64,000 nucleotides of DNA from Agriotes lineatus. Lineage: Eukaryota; Arthropoda; Insecta; Coleoptera; Elateridae. Shown here piece by piece: positions 22,493 to 33,574 of this stretch. The DNA is taken from contig CALNHX010007618.1 in assembly GCA_940337035.1 (NCBI GenBank), positions 1 through 64,000 on the forward strand, read 5' to 3'. Below the pieces are notes generated by a model. The model saw only the letters and a list, made by a program, of their open reading frames with translations, did no database searches and was not told the origin of the DNA. Position 1 is the stretch's first letter. Each line of letters begins with the position of its first letter. Position numbers and translations under genes: made by a program.

Positions 22493-22750
22493 TATCGAGA
22501 GATCTAATAAAAACTGATCCTCAGCGGGCTGTGGAAATTCAAACATATGAATAATATGTTGGTGGCACTGTAAGTCTATGTCAAGTTCGAGGTTAGCAGG
22601 TTAGGTTTTGCGTCAGTTTTGACACAAATTGACGCAAAACCTAACCTGCTAACCTCGAATTTGACATAGACTTACAGTGCCACCAACATATTATTCATAT
22701 GTTTGAATTTCCACAGCCCCCTGAGGATCAGTTTTTTGGATCTCTCGATA
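22493..22750. repeat. 258-bp near-perfect palindrome
   Basis: Centred near 22621. The left arm begins TATCGAGAGATC and the right arm ends GATCTCTCGATA. Matching blocks between are ACTGATCCTCAG, GCTGTGGAAATTCAAACATA, GTTGGTGGCACTGTAAGTCT, and CGAGGTTAGC up to TTTTGCGTCA. A shorter relative lies at 52197-52290. It is a foldback element, probably non-autonomous. It abuts the 3' tail of the RTE-like fragment to its right. Confidence 0.8.
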
Positions 22751-22769
22751 GTTCTTCTTATCAGTCCTT

Positions 22770-23240
22770 TTACCCTCGTGAGGGTTTAGTGATACCATTA
22801 TGATATAATTTCTGTTTGCTGCTTCCATGCCTCTCTATCCTGGGCTATCTGTATTCCTTGGTGTAATGAGTGACCTGTTGTTTCTTTGAGTCTATCGGAC
22901 CACCTCATTGGTGATCTTCCTCTTCCTTTTTCCCTGTGTTTTTCCCTCAACTATCAAGTTTTCCATCTCGCCTGTTCTTCTGGCTATATGACCGAAGTAC
23001 CTTAAGTATTTTTTGTTTAGTTGCTTTAGTAATGTGTCCTTAATGCTTAGTTCCTGTAGTATGGATATATTAGTTCTATGTTCCATCCATGACACTCGAA
23101 GGACACGTCTATAAACCCAAAGTTCGAAGGCTTCCATTCTTTTCCGATCTGCTGTTTTCAGTGTCCAAGTTTTGAACGCGTACGTGGCTAATGAAAATAC
23201 TAAGCTATTTACTAGTCTTATTTTTACTGCTTTTGTGATG
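22770..23240 (-). pseudogene. RTE-like LINE C-terminal fragment
   Basis: On the minus strand: MEAFELWVYRRVLRVSW, NISILQELSIKDTLLKQL, YLRYFGHIARR and LIVEGKTQGKRKR, the typical C-terminal tail of insect RTE-like RT proteins. The expected RISWLKN-like end is shifted out of frame. It ends in a short 3' UTR next to the palindrome at 22493-22750. Truncated and dead. Confidence 0.7.
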
Positions 23241-23284
23241 TTTTGAGAGTTAAGAGTAAGTTAAAAATATACAATATGTTCTAG

Positions 23285-23530
23285 TTTTGATATATGGATA
23301 CGAAGCATGGATTATGAATGACACCAGGACAAGTAAAATTCAAACCTCTTATAGATGTGATATTTGAGAGTTGTATCAGGGGTGACTAGAAGAGACCATA
23401 TTCATAATACAAGTGTACACAAACATTTAAGTGTAGTGTCAGTGCAAGAAAAAATTGAGCAAAGGCAGTTGAACTGGATGGGACATATGGTTAGAATGGA
23501 CAACGGTCGAACTAAAAGAAGGTACTTATA
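23285..23530 (+). pseudogene. RTE-like LINE C-terminal fragment
   Basis: The plus strand encodes LIYGYEAWIMN near the start, then MRVVSGVTRRDHIHN, SVQEKIEQRQLNWMGHMVRM and DNGRTKRR. These are the C-terminal blocks of a LINE RT of the same general type as its neighbours but a different family. Both ends are truncated and it is frameshifted. Confidence 0.6.
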
Positions 23531-23934
23531 TAAAATAGGGACCAATGCAAGAATGTATGTACCTACCTAATAATTATTGATCATTAATAAAACATGTTCA
23601 ACATCAGATTTGGAACAATAGAATGCAAAACGTTTAAAAGTTTTCAATAATGAATTATAAAATTTGTCTTTGTGACTAATATTTGGTAGAATTTTAGAGC
23701 GAACCAAAAGTTTACTTTTCAAATCAGAAGAGGAGGGTTTTCAGTCTCTCATTGGTGTGTCGCAGCTTGCCATTTTTTCTTGTTTTGACACATTTTTTTC
23801 ATTTAAACGTAATTTTGACACCCAGTATCTTCTATTATCTGTTTTATGTATTACAACCTTGATCTTCTTCTTGAATTTTTACCTTCCACCTGTATTTCTA
23901 TTATTTTACTTAGTAGTCCTGCTTTTCTTAAAGT

Positions 23935-24135
23935 ATGTCCTATCAGTCAATCTTTTTTGTATCTGCCTCCAAAACTTTCTATCTTCGCCAGCTATTTTTT
24001 AACATTTCTTAGTTGGTTACTCTCTTAGTCCACTTGATTTTCAGTATTCTTCGATATGTCCATAATTCAAAGGCCTCTATTTTATTTTTGTTTGCCTTTC
24101 CTATAGTCCAGGATTCACTTCCATGTACCTATACT
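23935..24135 (-). pseudogene. RTE-like LINE C-terminal fragment
   Basis: The minus strand reads GSESWTIGKANKNKIEAFEL, WTYRRILKIKWTKRVTN and a decayed continuation, homologous in pattern to the FELW-YRR-L block of RTE-like RT tails. It is a short relic with stops. Confidence 0.55.
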
Positions 24136-24679
24136 CCATAAAAAGGTTTCAGTAAATTATTTTTTGGTTGATTTTGACAAAGTGTTTGATGTTAATAAAT
24201 CTTTCTTAGCATAGAAAGTCTTTTTGCTTAAGCAATTCTACATTTAATCTTTCTATCACATTGTCCATCGGTTGTTTTGAAGCTGTAAGGAAATTCGTTT
24301 AGTTGTTGGATCTTTATACCTTGTACCTACAGTTATATTAGTATTATGCACATTTTTACCATGATTTTTGTTTCACTTTTATTTATTATGGTGCTATAGT
24401 CATTTGCCAAGGCACCTTCCATTCAGCAGCAGCTCGTGATAATTGTATTTGGGGGGCTCTTCATTTTTGCAATTACTATAAGCAAAAAATAATTACCTAC
24501 ATTAAGTTGATGTTTTAATTTAAATATAGCAATGATTTTTAGTTTTAATTATCCAAAAGAAAACATCATATGCACTGAACAAAAAGCATTCAAACCCAAC
24601 ACAAGATGTACATAAGTGTTAAAAAACGAAATACGATTTTATTTAATAATGGAAAAAATAGAGCGTGCATGTGCATGTT

Positions 24680-24985
24680 CTTTATATATGTGTCTGTGTT
24701 TCCTGATATAGGAGACAGTATTTTAAGTAAATATTTAGCAAAACTTGGACAAGGTGAACCTATAGAACTAACTATTGGCCTAAGTGGTACATTTGGTTTA
24801 TGTATCTTTGGTAATCCATAAAAATGTGGTGGTTTACTGTAGTGTGGTGTTAGTGTACGTCTTACAAAATCTGTAAATTGTTCTCTGTGTTTGTAAAGTG
24901 TTTTGTATATTTTTGTTTCTATTGTATGTGTTGGATCCTTATTTAGTTTAGTGTATTGTCCCTCACCAATTAGTTTTAAAAATCC
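24680..24985 (-). pseudogene. Penelope-like element fragment (second copy)
   Basis: The minus strand encodes EGQYTKLNKDPTHTIETKIY, YKHREQFTDFVRRTLTPHYS, PPHFYGLPKIHKPNVPLRPI, VSSIGSPCPSFAKYLLKI and SPISGNTDTYIKN. These match the N-terminal RT region of the PLE at 60.66-63.65 kb (61876-62163) almost residue for residue, and here without the frameshift near 62018. Both ends stop abruptly. It is therefore a fragment of the same family and helps define the intact sequence. Confidence 0.85.
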
Positions 24986-26239
24986 ATTTGTTTTTCTTGT
25001 AAATGTCCACAGAAAAATATCAAGATCCAACTTTATTTTGCAGTTTGAAATGTTATCCAAGTTTTTATTTTCATCTTTTGAGCCAACGATATGCTTTTAA
25101 AATTGATGTTGAGAATACTTACTTATGCTATTCTCCACTATTTTTGTAGAAAATTTGCATGAAGCAACCAAAATTACCCAAAATAAATAAACAGGCTCCA
25201 ACTGCAATTGATATTATGTATAAACACGGCTCACAAGAATGCAAGAACGTCCTTGCCCACTGGCATTCATTTTCAATATCAAATATTGCACATTTGTTTT
25301 ATAGACGTGCCAGTTCCTTTAACTCGGATTGCATTACATTTCGGGACTGCGGTGTTTAAAAGTAAGACGGCAAACCGCGAGTTTAACCAAGGCCACCTAC
25401 ACCTACCATGCCTGATCATTGCCGCCATTAACGGAGCACCTGCAAAATAGTGGTCATACGCTAGTTAGCCGCGCCCGTTAGAATACAGCACTTTTTGCAA
25501 CATTTTGCCATAAATTTACCATAAAGGTATAACTATCATTTAAATGGTTGTGGCAGATATTTCTACATATCTTACTGCACGATTTTAGTTGAGTTTGAGT
25601 TATTAAATATTTTATTTAACAAACAGTACTTACAATGCTTATATGTCGTTTTACAATTTTACCAGAATAATCTAAGAGTGTATAGTAAGCAATTATTTAT
25701 TTCTTATTTTGTACGTAGTTTATAATAATTAGAGTTGACAACAAAACTGTGATGCTTGATTCTGCAACGTCAGCGTTTTCGCACATAATTGCCATATAAG
25801 TTTAGGTCCTATTTCAAATCGGTCACAATAGCTGCCAGCGGCTCGGTGCATTGATACTAGCATAACTTGTTATGTTGACATATTTCTTGGATGTTGTTTT
25901 ACATGTTTTAAGCGGTATCGAATAGCTATCTACGGATCTCGTTACTTAAACCTTGTAATATTATAACGGTAGGATGGTTGGTAAAACATATTTTCAATTC
26001 TAAAATAGTTACTTCTTTTTCATGCCATATAGGCCGTTGACGGTTGGGAGGCTAGCAACCCTAAGGAGCCACTGCTTCCATTAGATTGAATGCTTGTAGT
26101 TCTTCTTTGTTTTCTGCTAAGTAAGTGCTACCAACATAAACAATGCCAACCTAAGAAAGAAAATCACAACCATTTATGGTCACCCGGTATATATAAATTA
26201 AATAACATTGGCGAGAACACACATCTTTGACGTACGCCT
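24986..26239. other. No gene
   Basis: Non-coding. A GC-richer patch at 25250-25480 has open frames of 66-80 codons with no motif I recognise. Confidence 0.35.
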
Positions 26240-27345
26240 TTCTTTATAACCTCCGTGCTTCTTCTTGTTTTTGGTCACATTGTATTACTTACTGCAGGCT
26301 GCTCAATATATATACAGTTCATATAAAATACTTCTCTGAACTTTACGCCATATTTTTTAAGTATGTCATACATTTTTTCCCATTTAACATTATCGAAACC
26401 TTTTTGTGCATCTTCATACAGGTGTTTCTATTTTTTCTCATCATTTTTTTCATAATTAGGCGTAATGCAAGAATGCTTTATCTTGTTCCATTGTCTTTAC
26501 GAAAACCGAATTGGTCTTCTGTCAGATTACTTTCTACAATTAACTTTATTCTTCAACGTGTTATTTTGTTATTTTCAAGAGAATTTTTGACGCATGGCTT
26601 ATGGGACTTGTCGTTCGGTATTCAGCGCGGCTTTTTGTCAGATATTGGTATTATTTTTGTCCTTGTAAAGTCTTTTGGTATTTGCTCTTTCTCACAGATG
26701 TCTTTTACAAGGTGGTACACTCCTGTCATGAGCTTTTCATTCAGAGCTTTTAGTATTTCACTACTAATTTCATCAACCCTAGGTGCTTTATTTAGCGATA
26801 GTTCTTTGAGCGCTTTGTCAAATTCTTCCTTTAGTATATAGTCTTCTCTAATGTCTTCCTCAAGCAATTCATTATCTTCAGTTAGTTCCTCTGTTGTTTC
26901 TTCTCCCTCGTATAACTCTTCTACACAATGCCATCCTTATCTTTTACTACCTGTGGCCTGTGGCCTATGTTTTCTGTAATGGAAGAATCTTTTAACTACT
27001 CTACATGCTTTGTCTTGTCAATTTTCTTGTATGTTTATTTTTAGTTCTTCACTGTTTATTGGATTTCTCAATTGTGTATAAATTTCTCTATCTTCTTCTG
27101 TGGTGAAGTTTTTGTATATCCTTCTTTCTTCAATTAATTTAATAACGTCATTAGTAATCCAAGGTTTTCATCGATTGGGTTTATTCTGTATGATAGTTTC
27201 ATTTGCTGCTGTTACTACTGCTCTTTTAAAATCAGTCCATCAGACTGCAATATCTTTACTTCTATGTTCTTCATTGAGTGTTATTTGATCCATTCTCCTT
27301 ACAAAAACTGTTCTATTTTCTTCATTCTTAAGATCTTCTAGGTCC
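26240..27345 (-). pseudogene. RTE-like LINE, linker and N-terminal RT fragment
   Basis: On the minus strand, a decayed linker (with NDVIKLIEERRIYKNFTTEE and EELYEGEETTEELTEDNE) leads into an RT fingers region: EEFDKALKELSLNKAPRVDE, ISSEILKALNEKLMTGVYHL, EKEQIPKDFTRTKIIPI. After a frameshift near 26620 it continues ESNLTEDQFGFRKDN and a motif-A region that is out of frame. The active-site half is missing. It follows another RTE relic (27390-29790) head to tail on the same strand. Confidence 0.7.
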
Positions 27346-27389
27346 GATTTAGAACCAGGTCCTGTTAATTTCCAACCTAAATATATACC

Positions 27390-29790
27390 TATTTATTTTG
27401 TAAAATCGACGTCCAACAGTCTTGCCATACTTTTGGTGGCCTTACTGGTGGTCGTTGTGAATGAGGCTTTCCGTCCATAGCTATTTTCATGGGTCTACTG
27501 CCATTAATTCGGCTGACATGGTCCTTATATCCTTGTCTCTTGGTTCACATCAATCTTACCACAGCCTGTAAATTGCATCTGTCACGTATTTCATTATCTC
27601 TGATTCTGTCTCTTAGTGGGACTCCCGTGATAGACCTTAATGTAAGTATTTTTGCAGTTCTTATATGTTTCGTTCTTGCTGAATGAGTTCTGGCATTTAC
27701 GACATATGTGAGTATTGGCCGAATGCAAGTTTGTAGATCCTCATTTTGTTTTGTATGGACATGTTTTTGTTATGCCATATTATGTTTGCGATTACAGTTT
27801 TTTTATTGTTGGTGATCTTACCTCAGTGTATACATTTTGGTCGGTAGATATAAGCATATGCGCCTAGATAATTGAAGTTCATGACCTGTTCTACAGTTTT
27901 GTCATCAACTATTAGGTTACAATGTATAGATTCCTGAGATATGGTGATCGTTTTTGCTTTCACAGTAGAAATTTTCATATTAAATGCTTCGCAGCTGTTT
28001 TAGATTCATAAAGCATTCGCTGTAGGTTGTTTTCTTTTTACCATAATAATGACATCGTCCACTACTAACGGATTTAACTTTCTCTGCTCCTTTATATAAT
28101 TGAAGAGAATAGGGTTGAGACTATCTCCTTCCCTTATACCAATTGAGATAGAAATTTATTCAGTTATTTAGCTTATTGCCTAATTTAATTCTTGTGGTGT
28201 TTTCGGTGTTCATTTCTTTAATAATTTTGATAATCTGTGGGCTGACTTTATTTTTAATTGGAATATCTATCAAAGGCTTGTTTTAGGTCTATAAATCACA
28301 TAAAAGCTGGTCACTCAAACTTCTATAGCTTTTCCTATAATTTATATAACGATGAAAATAGCACTGCTTCCTGGAAATCCTCGTCGTTCTTTTAGCAATA
28401 CCTATCTGCTCTACGATTTTGTGGAGAATATTATTGATAACAGCTTGAATATTGTACTCAGAAGTAGTTCACTGGATATAATTTCTTACTTTTTTTAAAT
28501 TTAGGTATGGTAATGCTGGTTTTCCATTGGTTTGGTATTAGCCCTGTTGGGAGGATTCTTTTGGAAAGTATGTGGATTTGTCGAGTCATGATATCTCCTC
28601 CATACTTGATTATCTCATTTGTGATTTCATCTAATCCAGGAGATTCTCTATTTCTCAGTTTGTTAATAGCATTTCTAATTTCCTCTATCGTAATGTTTCA
28701 TGTTTATTACTTGATTGTGTAGAGGGCGTACATACGTTTGTTGTTTTAAGGTTACTAAATCATAAAGGTACCGCCAACTGTGCAAACATATATCTTTTGT
28801 CTCTTTTAATTTGGGGTTCTGTTATTAGTGTCTCACTCCCACTCTCACTTTCTTACGATGTTCTGTCCTTTTTAATTTGGGGGAATAAAATCTTGGAATG
28901 GAATGGCGGTACCTTTATGTATTTAGTGACCTTACGTTGTTCTCGTTTGTACAGTTTCTCAAAATCTATAGTCCAGTCTTTAGATGTTATGTTGTTTATG
29001 AGTATATACTCAATAACTGGTTTCCAGATTTTATTTTTTCCCTGTACAACTAATGTTCCATAGCATAGGAGATTCGTATATTAACTCGGTTAATTTATTT
29101 AACGACTGTATTCCTCACATGTGAGTATATTTTATCTGTAATTTAGATAGGTGTTTATTATCTCTGCTGTCAGCTCTTTTACTTCTTGAGTAATACATGG
29201 TTTTGAGAAACGTCTTTTGTTAATATTTACCTTTCTTACCCCTAGGGCTTCTTCCGCTGCTGTCACTATATCCATTCTTCTTCCACACTCTCCTTGTCAT
29301 TTAATTTATTGGAAAATAACTTTTATGTTAATCGTTTTTTATAGAGCTGCTTGGTGAAATCATTTGAGAAAGATTCAATATTAAGTTTTCCAAAGTGTTA
29401 GGGCTATTTTCTTTTTATAGTTGCATTCAGTTTGAAATTTTACCAGTACTAAGTTATGATCAGCGCCTCTTGTGTAATTACTTCTGAAGGATGTATATTG
29501 TTATTGGTTATGATATAATCAATTATGAATCTTTGACTTCGCAAACTTGTTCAGGTATATTTATGTTGGGGCGAATGCGGGAAATATGAATTATTTATGC
29601 GTAGTTCATTGTGTGCACATATGTCTATCAGGGACTCGTCATTGTCATTTGTATTTTTATCTCTTCAATGTCATAGGCTATTCTTGCCTTAAAGTCTCCA
29701 AGGACTATTATTTTAACTCCCATTGGTATAATATGTATTGTTGCTTGTAAATTCTGGTAAAAGAGTTCTCTTTATCTTCTCCGGGCTTAT
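27390..29790 (-). pseudogene. RTE-like LINE, endonuclease to C-terminus, decayed
   Basis: In minus-strand order: an endonuclease remnant (GDFKARI-like near 29690; TRGADHNLVLVKFQT near 29480-29430), a linker, RT fingers (TIEEIRNAINKLRNRESPGL near 28690, then NQWKTSITIPKFKK), GDSLNPILFNYI, a degenerate active site VVDDVIIM near 28055, and a C-terminal block with STVKAKTITISQESI and SITGVPLRDRIRDNEIRDRC. Many stops and frameshifts are present. The domain order is complete, so this is the remains of a near full-length copy. Confidence 0.65.
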
Positions 29791-29971
29791 TTAAGTCAGA
29801 AATCTGACTTAAAAAATAATAGCATCTGAATTAAATCTAAGGTAATCAATAGATACATCCAAGTTATTAGCACAATGCACTAAGGAGAGTGCAGTTGCAT
29901 TTATCTGGAGGTTTAAGTTTCATTTACAAATATTATAATTTTGTTTATTTGTAAATCTACACTTAACACTT

Positions 29972-30833
29972 CTTCTTCTTCTTCTTCAGCCTTGGTCCGT
30001 CCACTGCTGGACGTAGGCCTCCCCTAGATTTCTCTAAGTTACTTTGTCTTGTGCAATTTCATGCCATCGTTTTCCTGCAAATGCCTTTATGTCGTCGGTC
30101 CATCTTTTCTGTGGCCTTCCAACGCTGCTTTTGTATGCCCTAGGTCTCCATTGCATTATTCGATTTGACCATTGTTCAGAGTCTTTTCTTGCCACATGTC
30201 CTATCCAACTCCATTTTAGTCTTGCGACACGTTGCATAATGTCAGTTACCTTAGTTTGGTTTCTGATTTCTACATTTCTGACCCTGTCTCTACGACTAAT
30301 GCCAAACATAGATCTCTCCATGGCACGCTGCGTTACTCTCACCTTTTCAGCACTTTTCTCTGTTAGGGTCATAGTCTCTAACCCATATGTCATAACCGGC
30401 AATATACAAGAGTCATATACTTTTCTCTTCATACAGTTTGGCACTTCATTGTTTTTTAGAATGTCTTTAAGTTTAGAAAATGCAGCCCAACTCAGTCTGA
30501 CTCTTTATTTCCGCAATCTGATTTTGCTTTCCCAACTTTATGAGATGTCCGAGGTATACGTATTCTTCCACTGTTTCAATGTGTTCTGAGTCTATTGTGA
30601 ATTGTTTTGTGTTGTTAGACATAATTTTAGTTTTATTTAGGTTCAATTGTAGGCCAATGCTTTTTGCTACTTCATTTAGTTGTCTCGTCATGTCTTCCAG
30701 TTCATTTCGATCATTGCTAATAAGAACTATGTCTTCAGCAAAACGCAAGTGCCTACGATATTTTCCTTCTATATTTATACCGTGTCTGTCCCATCTTAGT
30801 TTTTTTAATACATTTTCCAGTGCCGTTGTAAAC
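29972..30833 (-). mobile_element. 5'-truncated RTE-like LINE with 13-bp TSD
   Basis: An 862-bp insertion flanked by ACACTTAACACTT on both sides (29959-29971 and 30834-30846). The element end on the low-coordinate side is (CTT)n on the plus strand, that is, a (GAA)n-like 3' tail, preceded by the conserved 3' end GGAGGCCTACGTCCAGCAG. The 5' end is truncated in the RT domain, as expected for incomplete target-primed reverse transcription. Confidence 0.85.
30034..30833 (-). pseudogene. RTE-like RT C-terminal half (in the 862-bp insertion)
   Basis: Two minus-strand frames join through a frameshift near 30455-30475. The upstream one has YRRHLRFAEDIVLISNDRNE, LQLNLNKTKIMSN, ETVEEYVYLGHLIKL. The downstream one has SCILPVMTYGLETMTLTEK, MERSMFGISRRDRVRNVEI, GHVARKDSEQWSN, and ends SVGRPQKRWTDDIKAFAG, WHEIAQDK. 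The RT active site reads FAED instead of the usual FADD/YADD, so the first catalytic Asp is replaced by Glu. It was probably dead on arrival, being 5'-truncated. Confidence 0.85.
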
Positions 30834-31560
30834 ACACTTAACACTTGGCAGAATTAAACACCAAATTGTGCTCCCCTGGTAAGTCACTAATACATCAAAG
30901 ACTATAGTTAATTAAGTCCATAGAACTTTGTATATTAATTGTCTGGATAAAACCTATGATATATTTGAGCATCATTGGCGTAAGCCTGAACTTTACAATC
31001 CTTGATGAAATTCAAAATGATGTAAAAATTATAAATAAAAGTTGTCCTAGTATGGACCCCTGTGAGACACCAGCTGATATTCCCTAGCAGAAAGAATATT
31101 TACCGTATATAATAATTTTCTGATGGCTGTTAGAAAGTAAACATTTTATAAAAATTACTGATGATATAGAAAAACCGCGATCTAAAAGTTTAGAACTTTA
31201 AAAAGATAAATATCTTCTTGTCTAAGTCATAATAATCTCATGAGTAATATAAACAAGAGAAGCAGCAGTATTACATTTTTTTAAAAAGCGGGATTGATAG
31301 CTAGGTGGTATGTTATTGTCAGTAAAGAGAGTGTAAATCTGGTGCTATATATTTTTTTGTGAATATTCGAGAGAGTGGATGGCGGAGCAAGTAACCTGCT
31401 TTAGTCTCAGGCAGTTGGGCTGAGTTAACTGGTTTTGTCACCGCTTTTATGTATTGTACTATCTTCAAAAGCTTCCATTGCAAAGGAAAAGAGCTCGTGC
31501 TTAGGCAAAGATTGAATATATTGTTATGATGCACTTAGGGTAGTTTTAAAATAATAATAT

Positions 31561-32915
31561 AAAAATGATAAATTTGGAAGATTAATACAATCAAATTTTG
31601 AGGGGTTTAAATAGGATTGGGTGTTAATTTCAAAATGAATGATGAAAATTAAAATTGAGACAATTAGTAATGTAATTTGAAAATTTTAAATATCAATTGA
31701 GTATTCAATTTTGATGGTTGAGTTCAATATTAATAAAGTTAAAGCCAAGGTTATATTTGACAAATATGCTTGCTACAATAATAAGGAATTGTAGCATGTA
31801 ATAATTAGGACATTTAATATTTTTTAAGAGGACAGGAATAGTTGCAACTACCAGAGATATAAAAATTTGTTTAGACAGTAAGAATAACAAACTCATAAAA
31901 TGTATACAGATTTTGAAAAACTCCTTTTTGAATACAATAAAAATTTGAAATTATGCCTTTATTTGTATAAATATTTGGTGATATACAAATAACAGGGCTT
32001 TTAACAAATCTACGTGATGCAAATATATGAAAAGGTAATTTTGAAGTAATACAAGCATACAATCGGTGAAGAGATTGTGGAATACAGTTAATTAGATACG
32101 AATAACAAGAAGACTACAATATTTAAATAGATTTGGATTTATTGGTACATGCAAGATATAATTAATAATAATTACTGAAGTTGGTGATTACATGGAAGAC
32201 AAGTCAATCATTTAGAAAGAAATTGTTGAAATAACTGCATGATTTGGACAGTTCTGTAGGTGTTGCTGGATACAGAGTACGAGCTGAGGAATAAAGACGA
32301 TTAGATTGGGATCATCTATAATACTGAAACTTACCAGGAATCTGTTGGGGTGACAGTAACATTGATAAAGGGAACATGACCAGTTTCTGCGGACAGCCAG
32401 GGTTTTTGACAGGTTGGATGTTGTTTGTAGAGCTGTGAACATCGGGTGCTGTGGACATTGGGAGCTATAGTTTTGGATACTTGCAGTGAAAGCTTGAAGA
32501 GTGTTCAGGTTTGTTTTAATTATTCATATAAAAGCATTTTGAATAACAGACAATTAAAAGAAAGAGTGAAATAAACAGAATACAGTACTTACTTGAGTGA
32601 ATTAATTAAAGAATATGTTATTCGAAGAATATTTGTCAATTCTTGGTTTGATTAAGTTTAGAAGTCAAGCTGACAGTTAATGTCATTCAGTAATCAAAAA
32701 TTATAATAAAATTTGAATTTCAACTAATACCTAGATAACTAGATTGGCGAACCACCCTGAGAGTCTCAATTGTAATACTTAGTTAAAAAGTAAAATTAAA
32801 AATAATCGATTTGAAAAGAAATAGTAGGGCTAATATTAAATAAGATATGCATCTCAAGCATTAAGCCGTTGCATAATTAATGACTAGCACAACGTGGAGC
32901 TATCACTACAATATA
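31561..32915. other. AT-rich, no gene
   Basis: No motif-bearing frames. An open frame at 32212-32442 (minus) has no recognised family. Confidence 0.35.
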
Positions 32916-33574
32916 CAGTGTGTTTCACTTTTCATGGGGACGGTCATGTATCACAGAAAGTACCCAACCAATTTTGTTCAAATGTGCAAGGAGTGTATAT
33001 ACCCTTAGTGCCACCCAGGACACAAGGACACATAAGAATGGGTCCATAGGCGTCCGTCTTACGACGAAAAAAGGGGATATTTTTTTGCAAAGTAATATTA
33101 GCGATTTTTTCCAGCCAAATTTTTTAACATAATTTTAATCCGCGCCTTTGAAAACCCTTGTGGCCAAATTTTCATGCAAAAATTCCTATGCGTTAGAAAG
33201 ATATTAAAACGCAAACTTGAAAAATACTGTTCATTTATTTCGTCATTTTTCGAATAATAGCTGAGTTTTAAACATTACTTTAACTGTTTTCGTTTTTATA
33301 AAGTGTGGCTATAGCAAACACATAAAGTTTTTTCATTCTTGTTAAATAATTTACTTGGAATTAGAATAAGAAATGTTATACACTTTATTCCCTTTTGATC
33401 AAATGGTAGCTTTGGTAGTCGGTTTTTAAGAAAACAAATGAGCATCGCGGTACCTTATGTGTCCTTGTGTCCTGGGTGGCACTAAGGGTATATACATTCC
33501 TTGCAAATTTGAACAAAATTGGTTGGGTACTTTCTGTGATACATGACCGTCCCCATGAAAAGTGAAACACACTG
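32916..33574. mobile_element. TA-flanked MITE, 659 bp, 121-bp inverted repeats
   Basis: It starts CAGTGTGTTTCACTTTTCAT and the other end is its reverse complement. The arms (32916-33036 and 33454-33574) differ at only a few positions. The flanking dinucleotide is TA on both sides (32914-32915 and 33575-33576), which fits a Tc1/mariner-type non-autonomous element. The interior is non-coding. Apparent 60-70-codon frames at each end are mirror translations of the same arm. Confidence 0.85.

Larger units (their letters stand above)
29805..31560 (-). pseudogene. Jockey/CR1-type RT relic, split by a younger LINE
   Basis: On the minus strand, 31319-31534 encodes HHNNIFNLCLSTSSFPLQWK (RT fingers). 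30860-31090 encodes SAGVSQGSILGQLLFIIF-like sequence in shifting frames and ends with FNSAK. After the inserted 862-bp LINE (29972-30833) it resumes with NLQINATALSLVHCANNLDV and SIDYLRF. The order matches jockey-like RTs (GVPQGS block, then the FLGV-type block). It is older than its insertion. Confidence 0.55.

Noticed and set aside
26227..26841. 204-codon plus-strand frame with many hydrophobic residues
   Set aside because: Antisense shadow of the RTE-like RT fragment on the minus strand.
30044..30589. 181-codon plus-strand frame
   Set aside because: Antisense to the RTE-like RT fragment (30034-30833), which carries the family motifs.
32920..33570. Two near-identical small proteins starting MFHFSWGRSCITESTQ
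   Set aside because: They are translations of the two inverted arms of one MITE, not genes.
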